Source of the DNA: Micavibrio_A sp035759665
GTDB taxonomy: Bacteria; Pseudomonadota; Alphaproteobacteria; Micavibrionales; Micavibrionaceae
Reading direction: 5' to 3'
DNA length: 7,863 bases
NCBI GenBank assembly: GCA_035759665.1
Contig: DASTUM010000086.1
Coordinates: 1 to 7,863 of the forward strand
This document shows, in pieces, positions 1-5,929 of the stretch. A model generated the notes under the pieces. It ran no database searches and was not told the origin of the DNA. It saw only the letters and a program-made list of their open reading frames with translations. How positions within the stretch are numbered: the first letter of the stretch is position 1; the number at the start of each line of letters is the position of its first letter. The position numbers were made by a program, and so were the translations under genes.

Positions 1-2
1 CG

Positions 3-599
3 CTCGTACAGCAAAACGGCATCGTCTTCATCGACGAAATCGACAAAATTGCGGCGCGCCAGGACGCGCGCGGCGGCGACGTTTCCCGCGAAGGCGTCCA
101 GCGCGATCTTCTGCCCCTTATCGAAGGCACGACCGTTTCCACGAAATACGGCACCGTCAAAACCGATCACATTCTTTTTATCGCGTCGGGCGCATTCCAC
201 TACGCGAAACCCTCCGACCTTCTCGCGGAATTGCAGGGGCGCCTTCCCATCCGCGTCGAACTCCGCGCTCTGACGCAGGAAGATTTCAAACGCATCCTCA
301 CCGAAACCGACGCCTGCCTGATCAAACAATACAAGGCATTGATCGCCACCGAAGGCGTAACGCTCGATTTCACCGACGACGCCGTCGACGAAATCGCGAG
401 GCTGGCCTTCGAAGTGAACGAAAGCGTCGAGAATATCGGCGCGCGACGCCTTCTCACTGTGATGGAGCGCCTGCTCGACGATATTTCCTATACGGCCTCG
501 GATCGCGGCGGCGAAAACATTACCATCACGGCGGCGGATGTATTGAAGAACGTAGCCGATCTCGCCAAAAACACGGATTTGAGTAAATTTATCCTGTAG
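3..599 (+). CDS. hslU: HslU (ClpY), ATPase subunit of the HslUV protease, C-terminal part
   Basis: AAA+ unfoldase that feeds substrates to the HslV peptidase in the cytoplasm. The gene enters from the left edge; 198 codons are visible, a little under half of the roughly 435-445 residues usual for HslU. The fragment opens just before the Walker B motif GIVFIDEIDKI (fragment residues 6-16). It then shows the HslU-type box GRLPIRVEL with the arginine-finger region, the sensor-2 segment IGARRLLTVMERLL, and the C-terminal tail DLSKFIL, which in this family docks into HslV. The Walker A motif and pore loop lie outside the window, and hslV would be expected further upstream. No T-tract terminator is visible between this stop and the convergent smr gene. 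The reading frame is intact with family-typical codon use, so the assignment is very secure. Confidence 0.97.
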   Translation, partial: LVQQNGIVFIDEIDKIAARQDARGGDVSREGVQRDLLPLIEGTTVSTKYGTVKTDHILFIASGAFHYAKPSDLLAELQGRLPIRVELRALTQEDFKRILTETDACLIKQYKALIATEGVTLDFTDDAVDEIARLAFEVNESVENIGARRLLTVMERLLDDISYTASDRGGENITITAADVLKNVADLAKNTDLSKFIL

Positions 600-666
600 A
601 CGGATTGCAGGTCCGGCGCCGAACGATCTTCTGCAAACCCGCACGCCGTTTCGCGAGCCGGGCGGC

Positions 667-1218
667 TCAATAATCGCGCTGCCGTTTCAAATAGACATAC
701 CATGCGCCCGTGCCGCCGTGGCTCTGGATCGCCGGCTGGATTTTCAGAACGATCTCGCATAGCGGGGACATTTCCATCCATTGCGGAAATTTCTGCCTGA
801 GCACGCCCGCCCCCTCACCCGACTTCCCTTTGCCGGTAATGACAAGCATGCAGCGTTTTTTGCGCGCATAGGCTTTGGCGATATAATCGTTGAGTTTCAA
901 ATGCGCTTCCTGCTGCGTCATACCGTGCAGATCGAGCGTGCCTTCGATCGGTACCTGCCCCCGCCGCAGCCGCTGGCCGGTTCTTGCATCGAGTTGTGGC
1001 GCCTCCCGCACCGGTTTCGGCAAAAGCGTTTTCGGCGCGGGAACTGAAACATTGTCATGCGCCTTCGTCTTGCGTGTCGTCTTCGCCGGAAGGTCGCCAG
1101 GGAGATCGCCGCGCCCCCGCATCGGAACGATATCGCGGACATAGGCGTTCCAGAGGCCGGGGCCTTCTTCATCCCCGCTCCCGCCCGATTTCCCCTTTTT
1201 ACCGGTTCGCCGCGCCAT
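667..1218 (-). CDS. Smr-domain protein (Smr/MutS2 C-terminal family)
   Basis: A 183-residue protein with a C-terminal Smr domain. Smr domains are nucleases, or nucleic-acid binders, acting on branched DNA or on RNA; stand-alone bacterial Smr proteins have been linked to mRNA cleavage at collided ribosomes. Visible signatures are LDLHGMT (residues 95-101), the VITGKG glycine motif followed by SG (126-134), and HGGTGAWYVYLKR near the end (167-179). The first roughly 85 residues are basic and low-complexity (MARRTGKKGKSGGSG), as in other alphaproteobacterial members. Length is typical. The chosen ATG at 1218 has only a weak purine-rich stretch (GGATGAAAA) in front of it. The gene converges on hslU, a common alphaproteobacterial arrangement, and diverges from the exported-protein gene at 1298. 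Which substrate it cuts cannot be read from the sequence. Confidence 0.93.
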   Translation of the reverse strand: MARRTGKKGKSGGSGDEEGPGLWNAYVRDIVPMRGRGDLPGDLPAKTTRKTKAHDNVSVPAPKTLLPKPVREAPQLDARTGQRLRRGQVPIEGTLDLHGMTQQEAHLKLNDYIAKAYARKKRCMLVITGKGKSGEGAGVLRQKFPQWMEMSPLCEIVLKIQPAIQSHGGTGAWYVYLKRQRDY

Positions 1219-1234
1219 TTTTCATCCGTTCCGC

Positions 1235-1272
1235 GTGAAAGCTTTCACTTTCCACTTATTTTAGGGCATAAT
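1235..1272 (+). promoter_or_regulatory. Perfect 14-bp palindrome and candidate -10 in a divergent intergenic region
   Basis: The 79-bp gap between smr (-) and the exported-protein gene (+) contains GTGAAAGCTTTCAC at 1235-1248, a perfect inverted repeat with no spacer. A -10-like CATAAT (five of six consensus bases) sits at 1267-1272, 26 bp before the ATG at 1298. No good -35 hexamer lies at the right distance; that zone is occupied by the palindrome. On the minus strand TAAAAT (1258-1263) could serve as a -10 for smr. The position suggests an operator or activator site controlling one or both genes. This is inference from position and symmetry only. Confidence 0.4.
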
Positions 1273-1297
1273 AATAAAACACAGGAACCTTCGCCAT

Positions 1298-2032
1298 ATG
1301 ATTTCCCGCATCCTTTTCGTCAGTCTTCTTTTTCTCCTTTTACACGCGCCCACGAATGCCGCCGCGCAAATGAAGGTCGAACCGTCCGACAAGGAAGACG
1401 TCGCCATTGCGTTTTTCAAAACCGCCGGCATCAATCCCGACTTCGAAAAATGGGCCAAAGGATCGCAGGAATTCAAGACGATCGCATCCGCGCGCGTCCC
1501 GGAATTTCTCTACGACGAAAAGCAGCGCCTCCTGCGCGAATGGAAAAAATACGACGCCCAGGATCCCATTATCGACGTAAAAGCCACCATCCATCTCGAA
1601 ATCAAGACCATGCAGGATCAGGAAGGCGAGGAATCCTACTGGATGTATATTTCCTTTGGCCGCGACGACGCCGTATATTTCCCGTACGAATATCAGGAAT
1701 ATAAAATCGCGGTCATTCCGCAGATGATCGAAACGCTGATGATCCAGCCGCTGCAAAAAGAACAATACCAGATGATCCTGCAGGATATGGAAGGCAAACG
1801 CACCGGCGACGCCGTGATCTTCCTCCAGCTCAAACCCGTGAAAGCTTATGTTCATCAGCCCTACAAGATCGACAATCAGGATCAGTGGGCGCTCTTGACC
1901 GATATCGCGACCATGTCGGTCAAATCGTGGAAAACCGGATCGCCTTTGTGGAATTACAGCGCCGACTGGTACACATCGCCCGTCACGCAGGAATTGAAGG
2001 ATCTTTACCAGGCGCCGTCCGCCGCCAACTGA
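1298..2032 (+). CDS. Exported protein of unknown function
   Basis: A 244-residue protein I do not recognise. It begins with a clear Sec signal peptide: MISR, then a hydrophobic run ILFVSLLFLLLHA, then an Ala-rich cleavage region near residues 19-24 (TNAAAQ). There is no lipobox cysteine, so the product is probably periplasmic or secreted. The mature part has no further membrane segment. It is rich in aromatic and charged residues, with a stretch dense in Gln, Met and Glu around IPQMIETLMIQPLQKEQYQM and a Trp-containing C-terminal third (WALLTDIATMSVKSW). The ATG at 1298 has AGGAA ten bases upstream. It stands alone: smr diverges upstream, and the next gene starts 79 bp downstream behind its own promoter. 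Codon use matches its neighbours, so this is a genuine gene, but no function can be given. Confidence 0.85.
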   Translation: MISRILFVSLLFLLLHAPTNAAAQMKVEPSDKEDVAIAFFKTAGINPDFEKWAKGSQEFKTIASARVPEFLYDEKQRLLREWKKYDAQDPIIDVKATIHLEIKTMQDQEGEESYWMYISFGRDDAVYFPYEYQEYKIAVIPQMIETLMIQPLQKEQYQMILQDMEGKRTGDAVIFLQLKPVKAYVHQPYKIDNQDQWALLTDIATMSVKSWKTGSPLWNYSADWYTSPVTQELKDLYQAPSAAN

Positions 2033-2044
2033 TCCGGCCATCTC

Positions 2045-2073
2045 TTAGCAATTTTCTTCCATTGTGCTATAAT
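2045..2073 (+). promoter_or_regulatory. Strong extended -10 promoter for the gene at 2112
   Basis: TATAAT at 2068-2073 matches the sigma-70 -10 consensus exactly and is preceded by TGC, giving the extended form TGCTATAAT. TTAGCA at 2045-2050 (four of six to TTGACA) lies 17 bp upstream. Transcription should begin near 2080, leaving a leader of about 32 bases. This rules out the in-frame TTG at 2079 as the translation start and supports the GTG at 2112. Confidence 0.65.
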
Positions 2074-2111
2074 AAAACTTGGCGTTTATTGTGCAGGAAA
2101 GGAAAATCTGC

Positions 2112-2689
2112 GTGTTTTCGCAATTAGGCCCGCTCTTTAAGACCACGCTTCGCCAGGCGGAGCAGGCCGATACGCGCCTCCAGATCAGGCGCGAGGAAAA
2201 AGACAATCCCGGCAAGAAGCAGGATTCCGAAGAACAGGCCGAAGAAACCGGCGGCCTCTGGGAAGACAGCACGGAAGTCAGTGTCGGCGCCCTGCGTACG
2301 TTTTTGATCGAATTCCTGAAAGGCCGCGGTGAAACCGGCCCCGAAACGACGTCTGGCGAACACGAAAATATAAGCATTGCCAATCCGATAGCAATGGAAT
2401 CCCCTCCTCCTGCCGACACCGCTGCGGCGCGTGCCGCCAAGGCGTACAGCACGGTGCAACCCAGTCTTACGGCCCGCCCCCCATTCCCGCCGCTCCGCCT
2501 GAGCCGACGGCGGAAGAGGTCGATCTCGTCAGTCTGCTGGAGGCGGATGAGCTGCGCACCATCCACGTGCTGATCGGCGAACTCGACCAGCTCGCGGGAA
2601 AGGGCGTTCAGACCCTTGTCATTGAAAAAGCGGATAGTTTTCTGCAGGCGCTGGTGGCAGCTGTACGTCTTGCGAAACAGACGGTTTAG
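2112..2689 (+). CDS. Unrecognised cytoplasmic protein, reading frame broken by a -1 shift near 2477-2483
   Basis: No family recognised. The start chosen is GTG 2112, which has AGGAAAGGA at 2095-2103 eight bases upstream and follows the predicted transcription start. The first frame gives an acidic, Glu/Gln-rich N-terminus (FSQLGPLFKTTLRQAEQADT, then WEDSTEVSVGALRTFLIEFL) and runs to a stop at 2573. Its last roughly 30 codons turn into Arg/Ser/Cys-rich sequence that looks non-native. From about 2465 the -1 frame becomes protein-like instead: a Pro-rich linker (PIPAAPPEPTAEE), then LVSLLEADELRTIHVLIGEL and VIEKADSFLQALVAAVRLAK, ending at 2689, nine bases before the convergent regulator gene's end. 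Adding one C to the C6 run at 2477-2482 restores one 192-residue frame. The cause may be a sequencing or assembly error, a recent mutation, or programmed frameshifting. There is no signal peptide or membrane segment. Confidence 0.7.
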
Positions 2690-2697
2690 CTTCCCGG

Positions 2698-3276
2698 CTA
2701 TTCCGTCAATACGTATCCATCCCCTTGAGTAATAAGAATTTTTGGCGCGGACGGATCATCCTCGATCTTTTGCCGCAGCCGGTAAATATGCGTCTCCAGC
2801 GTGTGGGTTTCCACATCAGGCACGTACGACCAGACATGCTCCAGCAACTCTTGCCGGGAAACCGATTTGCCACCGGCGGCCTTCATATGGATCAGGATGG
2901 CCGTTTCCTTTTCGGTCAGGCGAAGCGGCGGTTCCCCGGCCTTGCTCCAAAGATTGTCCCGCGTGTCCAGCTCGTGATCGCCGATAAAAATTTTAACGGG
3001 AAGCCCCTGTCCGGACCGCACCATGGATTGCAAAAGGGCGACAACCTCGCTGGCTCTGGCCGGGGAATCCATGACACGTACACCCTCGCCGCCCTGCCCA
3101 CCGATTCGCAGAATGGATATCGGGGCGTTTGCCGGGAGCTCCGCACGGGCGCTGGCCAGCCCCAGATCCGCGGCTTCCGCCGCTTTGGCAAAGCCGGCGG
3201 CGCGGACGATGTCGGCCAGATAGGCGGCTTCCGCCGGGCTGGCGGCAAAAATAGCTATGGCGGCGGTGTCGGGCAT
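2698..3276 (-). CDS. PhoB/OmpR-type winged-helix regulator with degenerate receiver domain
   Basis: A 192-residue DNA-binding protein. The C-terminal half (about 95-192) is a Trans_reg_C winged helix: LRLTEKETAILIHM, SRQELLEHVW, the recognition-helix region THTLETHIYRLRQKI (158-171) and the wing ending GDGYVLTE. The N-terminal half (1-90) has the alternating strand/helix pattern of a receiver. However, the position of the acidic pair reads IAIFAAS, and the strand that should carry the phospho-accepting Asp reads ISILRIGGQGGEG. Phosphorylation by a histidine kinase is therefore unlikely, and no kinase gene is adjacent. Related atypical regulators occur in alphaproteobacteria. The ATG at 3276 has AGGAAAA upstream at good spacing. 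The gene converges on the frameshifted gene (8-bp gap) and diverges from the gene at 3378. Targets are unknown. Confidence 0.9.
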   Translation of the reverse strand: MPDTAAIAIFAASPAEAAYLADIVRAAGFAKAAEAADLGLASARAELPANAPISILRIGGQGGEGVRVMDSPARASEVVALLQSMVRSGQGLPVKIFIGDHELDTRDNLWSKAGEPPLRLTEKETAILIHMKAAGGKSVSRQELLEHVWSYVPDVETHTLETHIYRLRQKIEDDPSAPKILITQGDGYVLTE

Positions 3277-3343
3277 ACCGGATTTTCCTGCAATACCAGA
3301 GGTTTTTGCTCACTTCTTCACTAACCCATTGATTCCGCGATGT

Positions 3344-3353
3344 CCAGCGCTGG
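3344..3353. promoter_or_regulatory. 10-bp palindrome between divergent genes
   Basis: CCAGCGCTGG is a perfect 10-bp inverted repeat in the 101-bp gap between the winged-helix regulator gene (-, starts 3276) and the gene at 3378 (+). The site could be an operator, including for autoregulation by the regulator next to it, although PhoB/OmpR-type proteins more often bind direct repeats. A GC-rich palindrome of this size can occur by chance. No convincing -35/-10 pair is visible on either strand of this gap. Confidence 0.2.
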
Positions 3354-3377
3354 CATGCGGCTTGCAATCTTTCCCCC

Positions 3378-4052
3378 ATGATCGAAAGCGCCCTTAACCG
3401 GACTCCGGACTCCGTTCGTGAAGACGCAGGATACAAATCCTGGGAAGCTTCCGCGCGCAAAGCCGTGATGCGCCGCGATTTGAACGAACGCACCGCCGGC
3501 CCGATTCCCAGCTTCGGCAGCATGGTGCATGAAACCGCCGTCGCCGCGCAGGGGATGCATTACGCGCCGCACGGATATTCCCCCGCCATGGCCGACGGAG
3601 CCGCCTCGCCCGCCATGACCCCCGACATTGCCTATGAGGGCGAAAAGGACAATCAATTTTCCTTCGGCGATGTCATCGACATTATCAATCCGCTGCAGCA
3701 TCTCCCCGTCATCGGTACGCTCTACAGGAAAATCACGGGCGATACGATGGGATCGTTCAGCGGCATCGTCGGTTCCACGATTTTCGGCGGCCCGCTCGGC
3801 GCGATCAGCAGCGGGATCAATCTCGCGCTGAAAGAAAGCACCGGGAAGGATCTGGCCGAAAACGCAATGTCGCTCGTGGGATTTGATGTAACGCCGGCCG
3901 TCAAAAAGCCTTCGATCCATATCGAAGGCCCCGCCCGATCTGCCGCCGCAGGCACCGAAAAATCCTTGGCAGTTGCCAATCTTTACGAAAAGACGGCAGG
4001 CGGTCATAGAAATTTCGCCGCGAAAGACGCTGCCTATAGCTGGAACACTTAA
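3378..4052 (+). CDS. Conserved alphaproteobacterial protein of unknown function
   Basis: A 224-residue protein. It has a core resembling a hypothetical-protein family I associate with Rhodospirillales-type genomes: FSFGDVIDIINPLQHLP (about 94-110) followed by VIGTLYRKITGDTM. After this comes a Gly-rich hydrophobic stretch (about 127-151, with GIVGSTIFGGPLGAISSGI) that could be a glycine-zipper-like membrane-associating or helix-packing segment, then TGKDLAENAMSLVGFD. The first 90 residues are probably disordered (Ala, Pro, Met and His rich). There is no signal peptide. The ATG at 3378 has no recognisable Shine-Dalgarno (a C-rich stretch precedes it), so the transcript may be leaderless or the start may lie further in, for example Met31. 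It is divergent from the regulator gene and its stop overlaps the yggS stop. No biochemical function is known to me. Confidence 0.85.
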   Translation: MIESALNRTPDSVREDAGYKSWEASARKAVMRRDLNERTAGPIPSFGSMVHETAVAAQGMHYAPHGYSPAMADGAASPAMTPDIAYEGEKDNQFSFGDVIDIINPLQHLPVIGTLYRKITGDTMGSFSGIVGSTIFGGPLGAISSGINLALKESTGKDLAENAMSLVGFDVTPAVKKPSIHIEGPARSAAAGTEKSLAVANLYEKTAGGHRNFAAKDAAYSWNT

Positions 4053-4714
4053 GCGCGCTCTCCGAACAGCGCAGTACCCACCCGCACATACGTGGCTCCC
4101 AAAGCCACCGCCTTTTCAAAATCCGCGCTCATGCCCATGCTGAGATGTGCGAGCCCGTTTTCAGCGGCAAGATTTTTCAGCAGCGCAAAATGCAGCGCGG
4201 GCGCAGCGCCAATGGGCGGGATGCACATCAGGCCCGTAATCTCCAGCCCGCATTTTCTGCAATATGCCAGCAGCGCGGGCAACTCTTCGGGAGAGATTCC
4301 TGCCTTCTGTTCTTCCTCACCCGTATTCACCTGAATGAAGCATGGCAGGCGCCGACCCTGCTTCGCCATTTCGGAGGCCAGCGCGTCGGCAAGCTTTTCG
4401 CGGTCGACCGTTTCGATGCAATCGAAGAGCGCCACGGCGTCCGCGGCCTTGTTCGTCTGCAGCGGCCCGATCAAATGCAATTTCAAATCCGGGAAGTCCT
4501 GACGCAAATGCGTCCAGTGCGCCTGCGCTTCCTGCACCTTGTTTTCACCGAACAGCCTGTGGCCGCAGGCCAGCGCCGCGCGCAAATTGTCTTCGCTTTG
4601 CATCTTGGACGCGGCGACGAGTTTGACGGCCCCCTCTTCTTCTCGGCCAGCGGCCCGCTCAGCTTTGCGGATTTTCTTCAGGACGGCGTCAAAATTTTCG
4701 GCAATGTCGGACAT
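4049..4714 (-). CDS. yggS: YggS/PLPBP family pyridoxal-phosphate homeostasis protein
   Basis: Cytoplasmic PLP-binding protein with an alanine-racemase-like TIM-barrel fold. The family buffers vitamin B6 and affects amino-acid and keto-acid balance; no enzymatic activity is established. At 221 residues it is of normal length. Motifs in order: VAASK with the PLP-binding lysine at about residue 37, FGENKVQEA (55-63, where most members have Tyr or Arg in place of the first Lys), HLIGPLQTNKA (80-90), VNTGEEEQKAGI (129-140), GLMCIPP (161-167), LSMGMSADFEKA (191-202) and the phosphate-binding RVGTALFG (211-218). The ATG at 4714 has a poor Shine-Dalgarno. The gene lies downstream of, and codirectional with, the porin gene, but a strong terminator separates them, so it probably has its own weak promoter or depends on read-through. 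Its 3' end converges on the gene at 3378-4052. Confidence 0.96.
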   Translation of the reverse strand: MSDIAENFDAVLKKIRKAERAAGREEEGAVKLVAASKMQSEDNLRAALACGHRLFGENKVQEAQAHWTHLRQDFPDLKLHLIGPLQTNKAADAVALFDCIETVDREKLADALASEMAKQGRRLPCFIQVNTGEEEQKAGISPEELPALLAYCRKCGLEITGLMCIPPIGAAPALHFALLKNLAAENGLAHLSMGMSADFEKAVALGATYVRVGTALFGERA

Positions 4715-4740
4715 GCGGGAAATGTAACAATGACGGGCCC

Positions 4741-4772
4741 AAAAAGAAAGAGGCGCCGCAAGGGCGCCTCTT
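4741..4772 (-). terminator. Rho-independent terminator of the porin gene
   Basis: A perfect 10-bp stem, AAGAGGCGCC (4748-4757) with GGCGCCTCTT (4763-4772), closes a 5-base loop. Read on the minus strand it begins 24 bases after the porin stop codon and is followed by a T-rich run (TTCTTTTT, about 4740-4747). It ends 26 bases before the yggS start codon and should insulate yggS from the porin transcript. Confidence 0.9.
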
Positions 4773-4796
4773 CCAATTTCGTGTCAGCTTCTAGAA

Positions 4797-5810
4797 TTAG
4801 AAGTTGAACTGGATACCGCCGAGGACTGCCGTAGCGTCTTCGTCGTCGCCAGCTGCATCATCGTCAGAGTCAACATACTGAACGGAACCGCGCAGCGTCA
4901 GACCTTGCGTCAGCGTGTAAACAACGCCGGCTGCGTAACGATCGGCGTCAACCGTGTCGTCTTCGCCATCGAGGTTCAGGTACGATACGCCGAACTGGAA
5001 CGGGCCAGTCGTGTAGTCAGCACCGACAACGATCGTGTCTTGATCGGTGTCGCCAAGGACAACATCGTCAGATTCTTCTTCCGTGTAAGCAGCGCCTAAG
5101 CCGAAAGCACCGATATCGAAGTCAGCGCCGACGTTCCACTGTTGGAAGTCATCATCGCCGCCCGATTCGCCGTAGCCGCCGCCCAGTGCGAAGCCGATGT
5201 TGTTGAACGTGCCTTCGTAACGGACAGCACCTTCATAGAAATCATCGTTATCATCCGGGGAGAAGCCTTCGAGGCCGCTCGTGTCATCTTCGATGCTCGG
5301 GGTGTAGGAAACGCCGAGTTGCAGACCGTTCCAGTTCGGAGACAGGTATGTAACTTTTTCGGACGTGCCCGTTGCATCGTTGTCGTAGTCGATCGAATCG
5401 ATTTCCGTGAACGGGTTGATGTACTGACGCAGACCGTCGATGTTAGAATCGGCGGAGGGAGCAGCAACCTGCAGGAGGTAAGCAGCGCCATCTTCGGAGC
5501 CGAGGTTTAGACGACCGAGGTTCGAGGCCAGGTACAGGTAGGATTCTTCAACATCCATGCTGTCATTGCCATCGGCTTCCGTTTCAACGTGGAAACCATA
5601 GGTCAGGCCATTGTCAGCCGTGCCTTCAGCGTTGAAGTGGATTTCCGATTCACGGAGCATGTCCCACTCACGAGCATCGCCGTCATTGTCAGCGTAGCCG
5701 AAGTAGTTTTTCGTGTGACCGCCAACCGTAACGTCAACTTGCGCCAGCGCAGGAGCAGCGGCGAAAGCAACGCCGACGATAGCAGCACTGCAAAGCAGAA
5801 TTTTTTTCAT
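4797..5810 (-). CDS. Outer-membrane beta-barrel porin (Gram-negative general porin type)
   Basis: A 337-residue porin for passive diffusion of small solutes across the outer membrane. The signal peptide is MKKILLCSAAIVG...APALA, with cleavage expected before QVDVTVGG (about residue 23/24). The mature chain has alternating amphipathic strands with acidic turns, for example LTYGFHVETEA, YLYLASNLGRLNLGSEDGA and LQLGVSYTPS. It ends GGIQFNF; a C-terminal Phe is the usual BAM recognition signal. The start is ATG 5810: GGAGGA lies six bases upstream. The ATG at 5816 would sit directly on the Shine-Dalgarno, and a longer frame from 5876 would run through the leader hairpin. The mature protein is unusually acidic: by hand count about 45 Asp and 21 Glu against 7 Arg and 2 Lys. 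It has its own terminator and leader, as expected for an abundant protein. Solute specificity cannot be read. Confidence 0.92.
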   Translation of the reverse strand: MKKILLCSAAIVGVAFAAAPALAQVDVTVGGHTKNYFGYADNDGDAREWDMLRESEIHFNAEGTADNGLTYGFHVETEADGNDSMDVEESYLYLASNLGRLNLGSEDGAAYLLQVAAPSADSNIDGLRQYINPFTEIDSIDYDNDATGTSEKVTYLSPNWNGLQLGVSYTPSIEDDTSGLEGFSPDDNDDFYEGAVRYEGTFNNIGFALGGGYGESGGDDDFQQWNVGADFDIGAFGLGAAYTEEESDDVVLGDTDQDTIVVGADYTTGPFQFGVSYLNLDGEDDTVDADRYAAGVVYTLTQGLTLRGSVQYVDSDDDAAGDDEDATAVLGGIQFNF

Positions 5811-5822
5811 TTTCATTCCTCC
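5811..5822 (-). promoter_or_regulatory. Porin ribosome binding site that fixes the start codon
   Basis: On the minus strand GGAGGA (complement of 5817-5822) is followed by ATGAAA and then ATGAAA again. A spacing of six bases selects the second ATG (5810); the first (5816) has none. The two give proteins differing by two residues (MK) ahead of the signal peptide. Confidence 0.75.
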
Positions 5823-5834
5823 AATATTAAAGAA

Positions 5835-5871
5835 TTTCTTAGGATGTCCCGAAGGGGACGATGTTAAGAAA
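5835..5871 (-). promoter_or_regulatory. Two-part stem-loop in the porin mRNA leader
   Basis: On the minus strand a 7-bp outer stem (TTTCTTA with TAAGAAA; plus positions 5865-5871 and 5835-5841) encloses a small asymmetric internal loop and a 5-bp inner stem (GTCCC with GGGAC; 5855-5859 and 5846-5850) capped by CTTC. It lies 12 bases before the Shine-Dalgarno and no T-tract follows, so it is not a terminator. By analogy with structured leaders of abundant outer-membrane protein mRNAs it may stabilise the message or be a regulatory target. The role is inferred. Confidence 0.5.
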
Positions 5872-5899
5872 AGCACCCGGAACCTCCGAATGATGCCCT

Positions 5900-5929
5900 T
5901 ATTTAGTCGGAAAGAAGGCGGGGGGTCAA
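5900..5929 (-). promoter_or_regulatory. Candidate porin promoter
   Basis: On the minus strand TTGACC (five of six to TTGACA; plus 5924-5929) is followed after 18 bases by TAAATA (plus 5900-5905), a poor -10 match. It would give a leader of about 80 bases that includes the stem-loop at 5835-5871. An alternative pair further upstream, TTGCAC then TATCAA with 16 bases between, is similarly imperfect. The choice is uncertain. Confidence 0.35.

Noticed and set aside
655..668. GAGCC/GGCTC hairpin between hslU and smr as a terminator
   Set aside because: Only a 5-bp stem with no T-tract on either strand, and it overlaps the smr stop codon.
1340..2041. A 233-codon open frame antisense to the exported-protein gene
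   Set aside because: It is a mirror of the plus-strand gene's codon bias; the plus frame has a signal peptide and ribosome site, and this one has neither.
3321..4007. A 228-codon open frame antisense to the 3378-4052 gene
   Set aside because: Gly/His/Arg-rich low-quality sequence with no motif or ribosome site; the plus frame carries the recognisable core.
4145..4807. A 220-codon open frame antisense to yggS
   Set aside because: It overlaps a clear YggS protein on the other strand and crosses the porin terminator.
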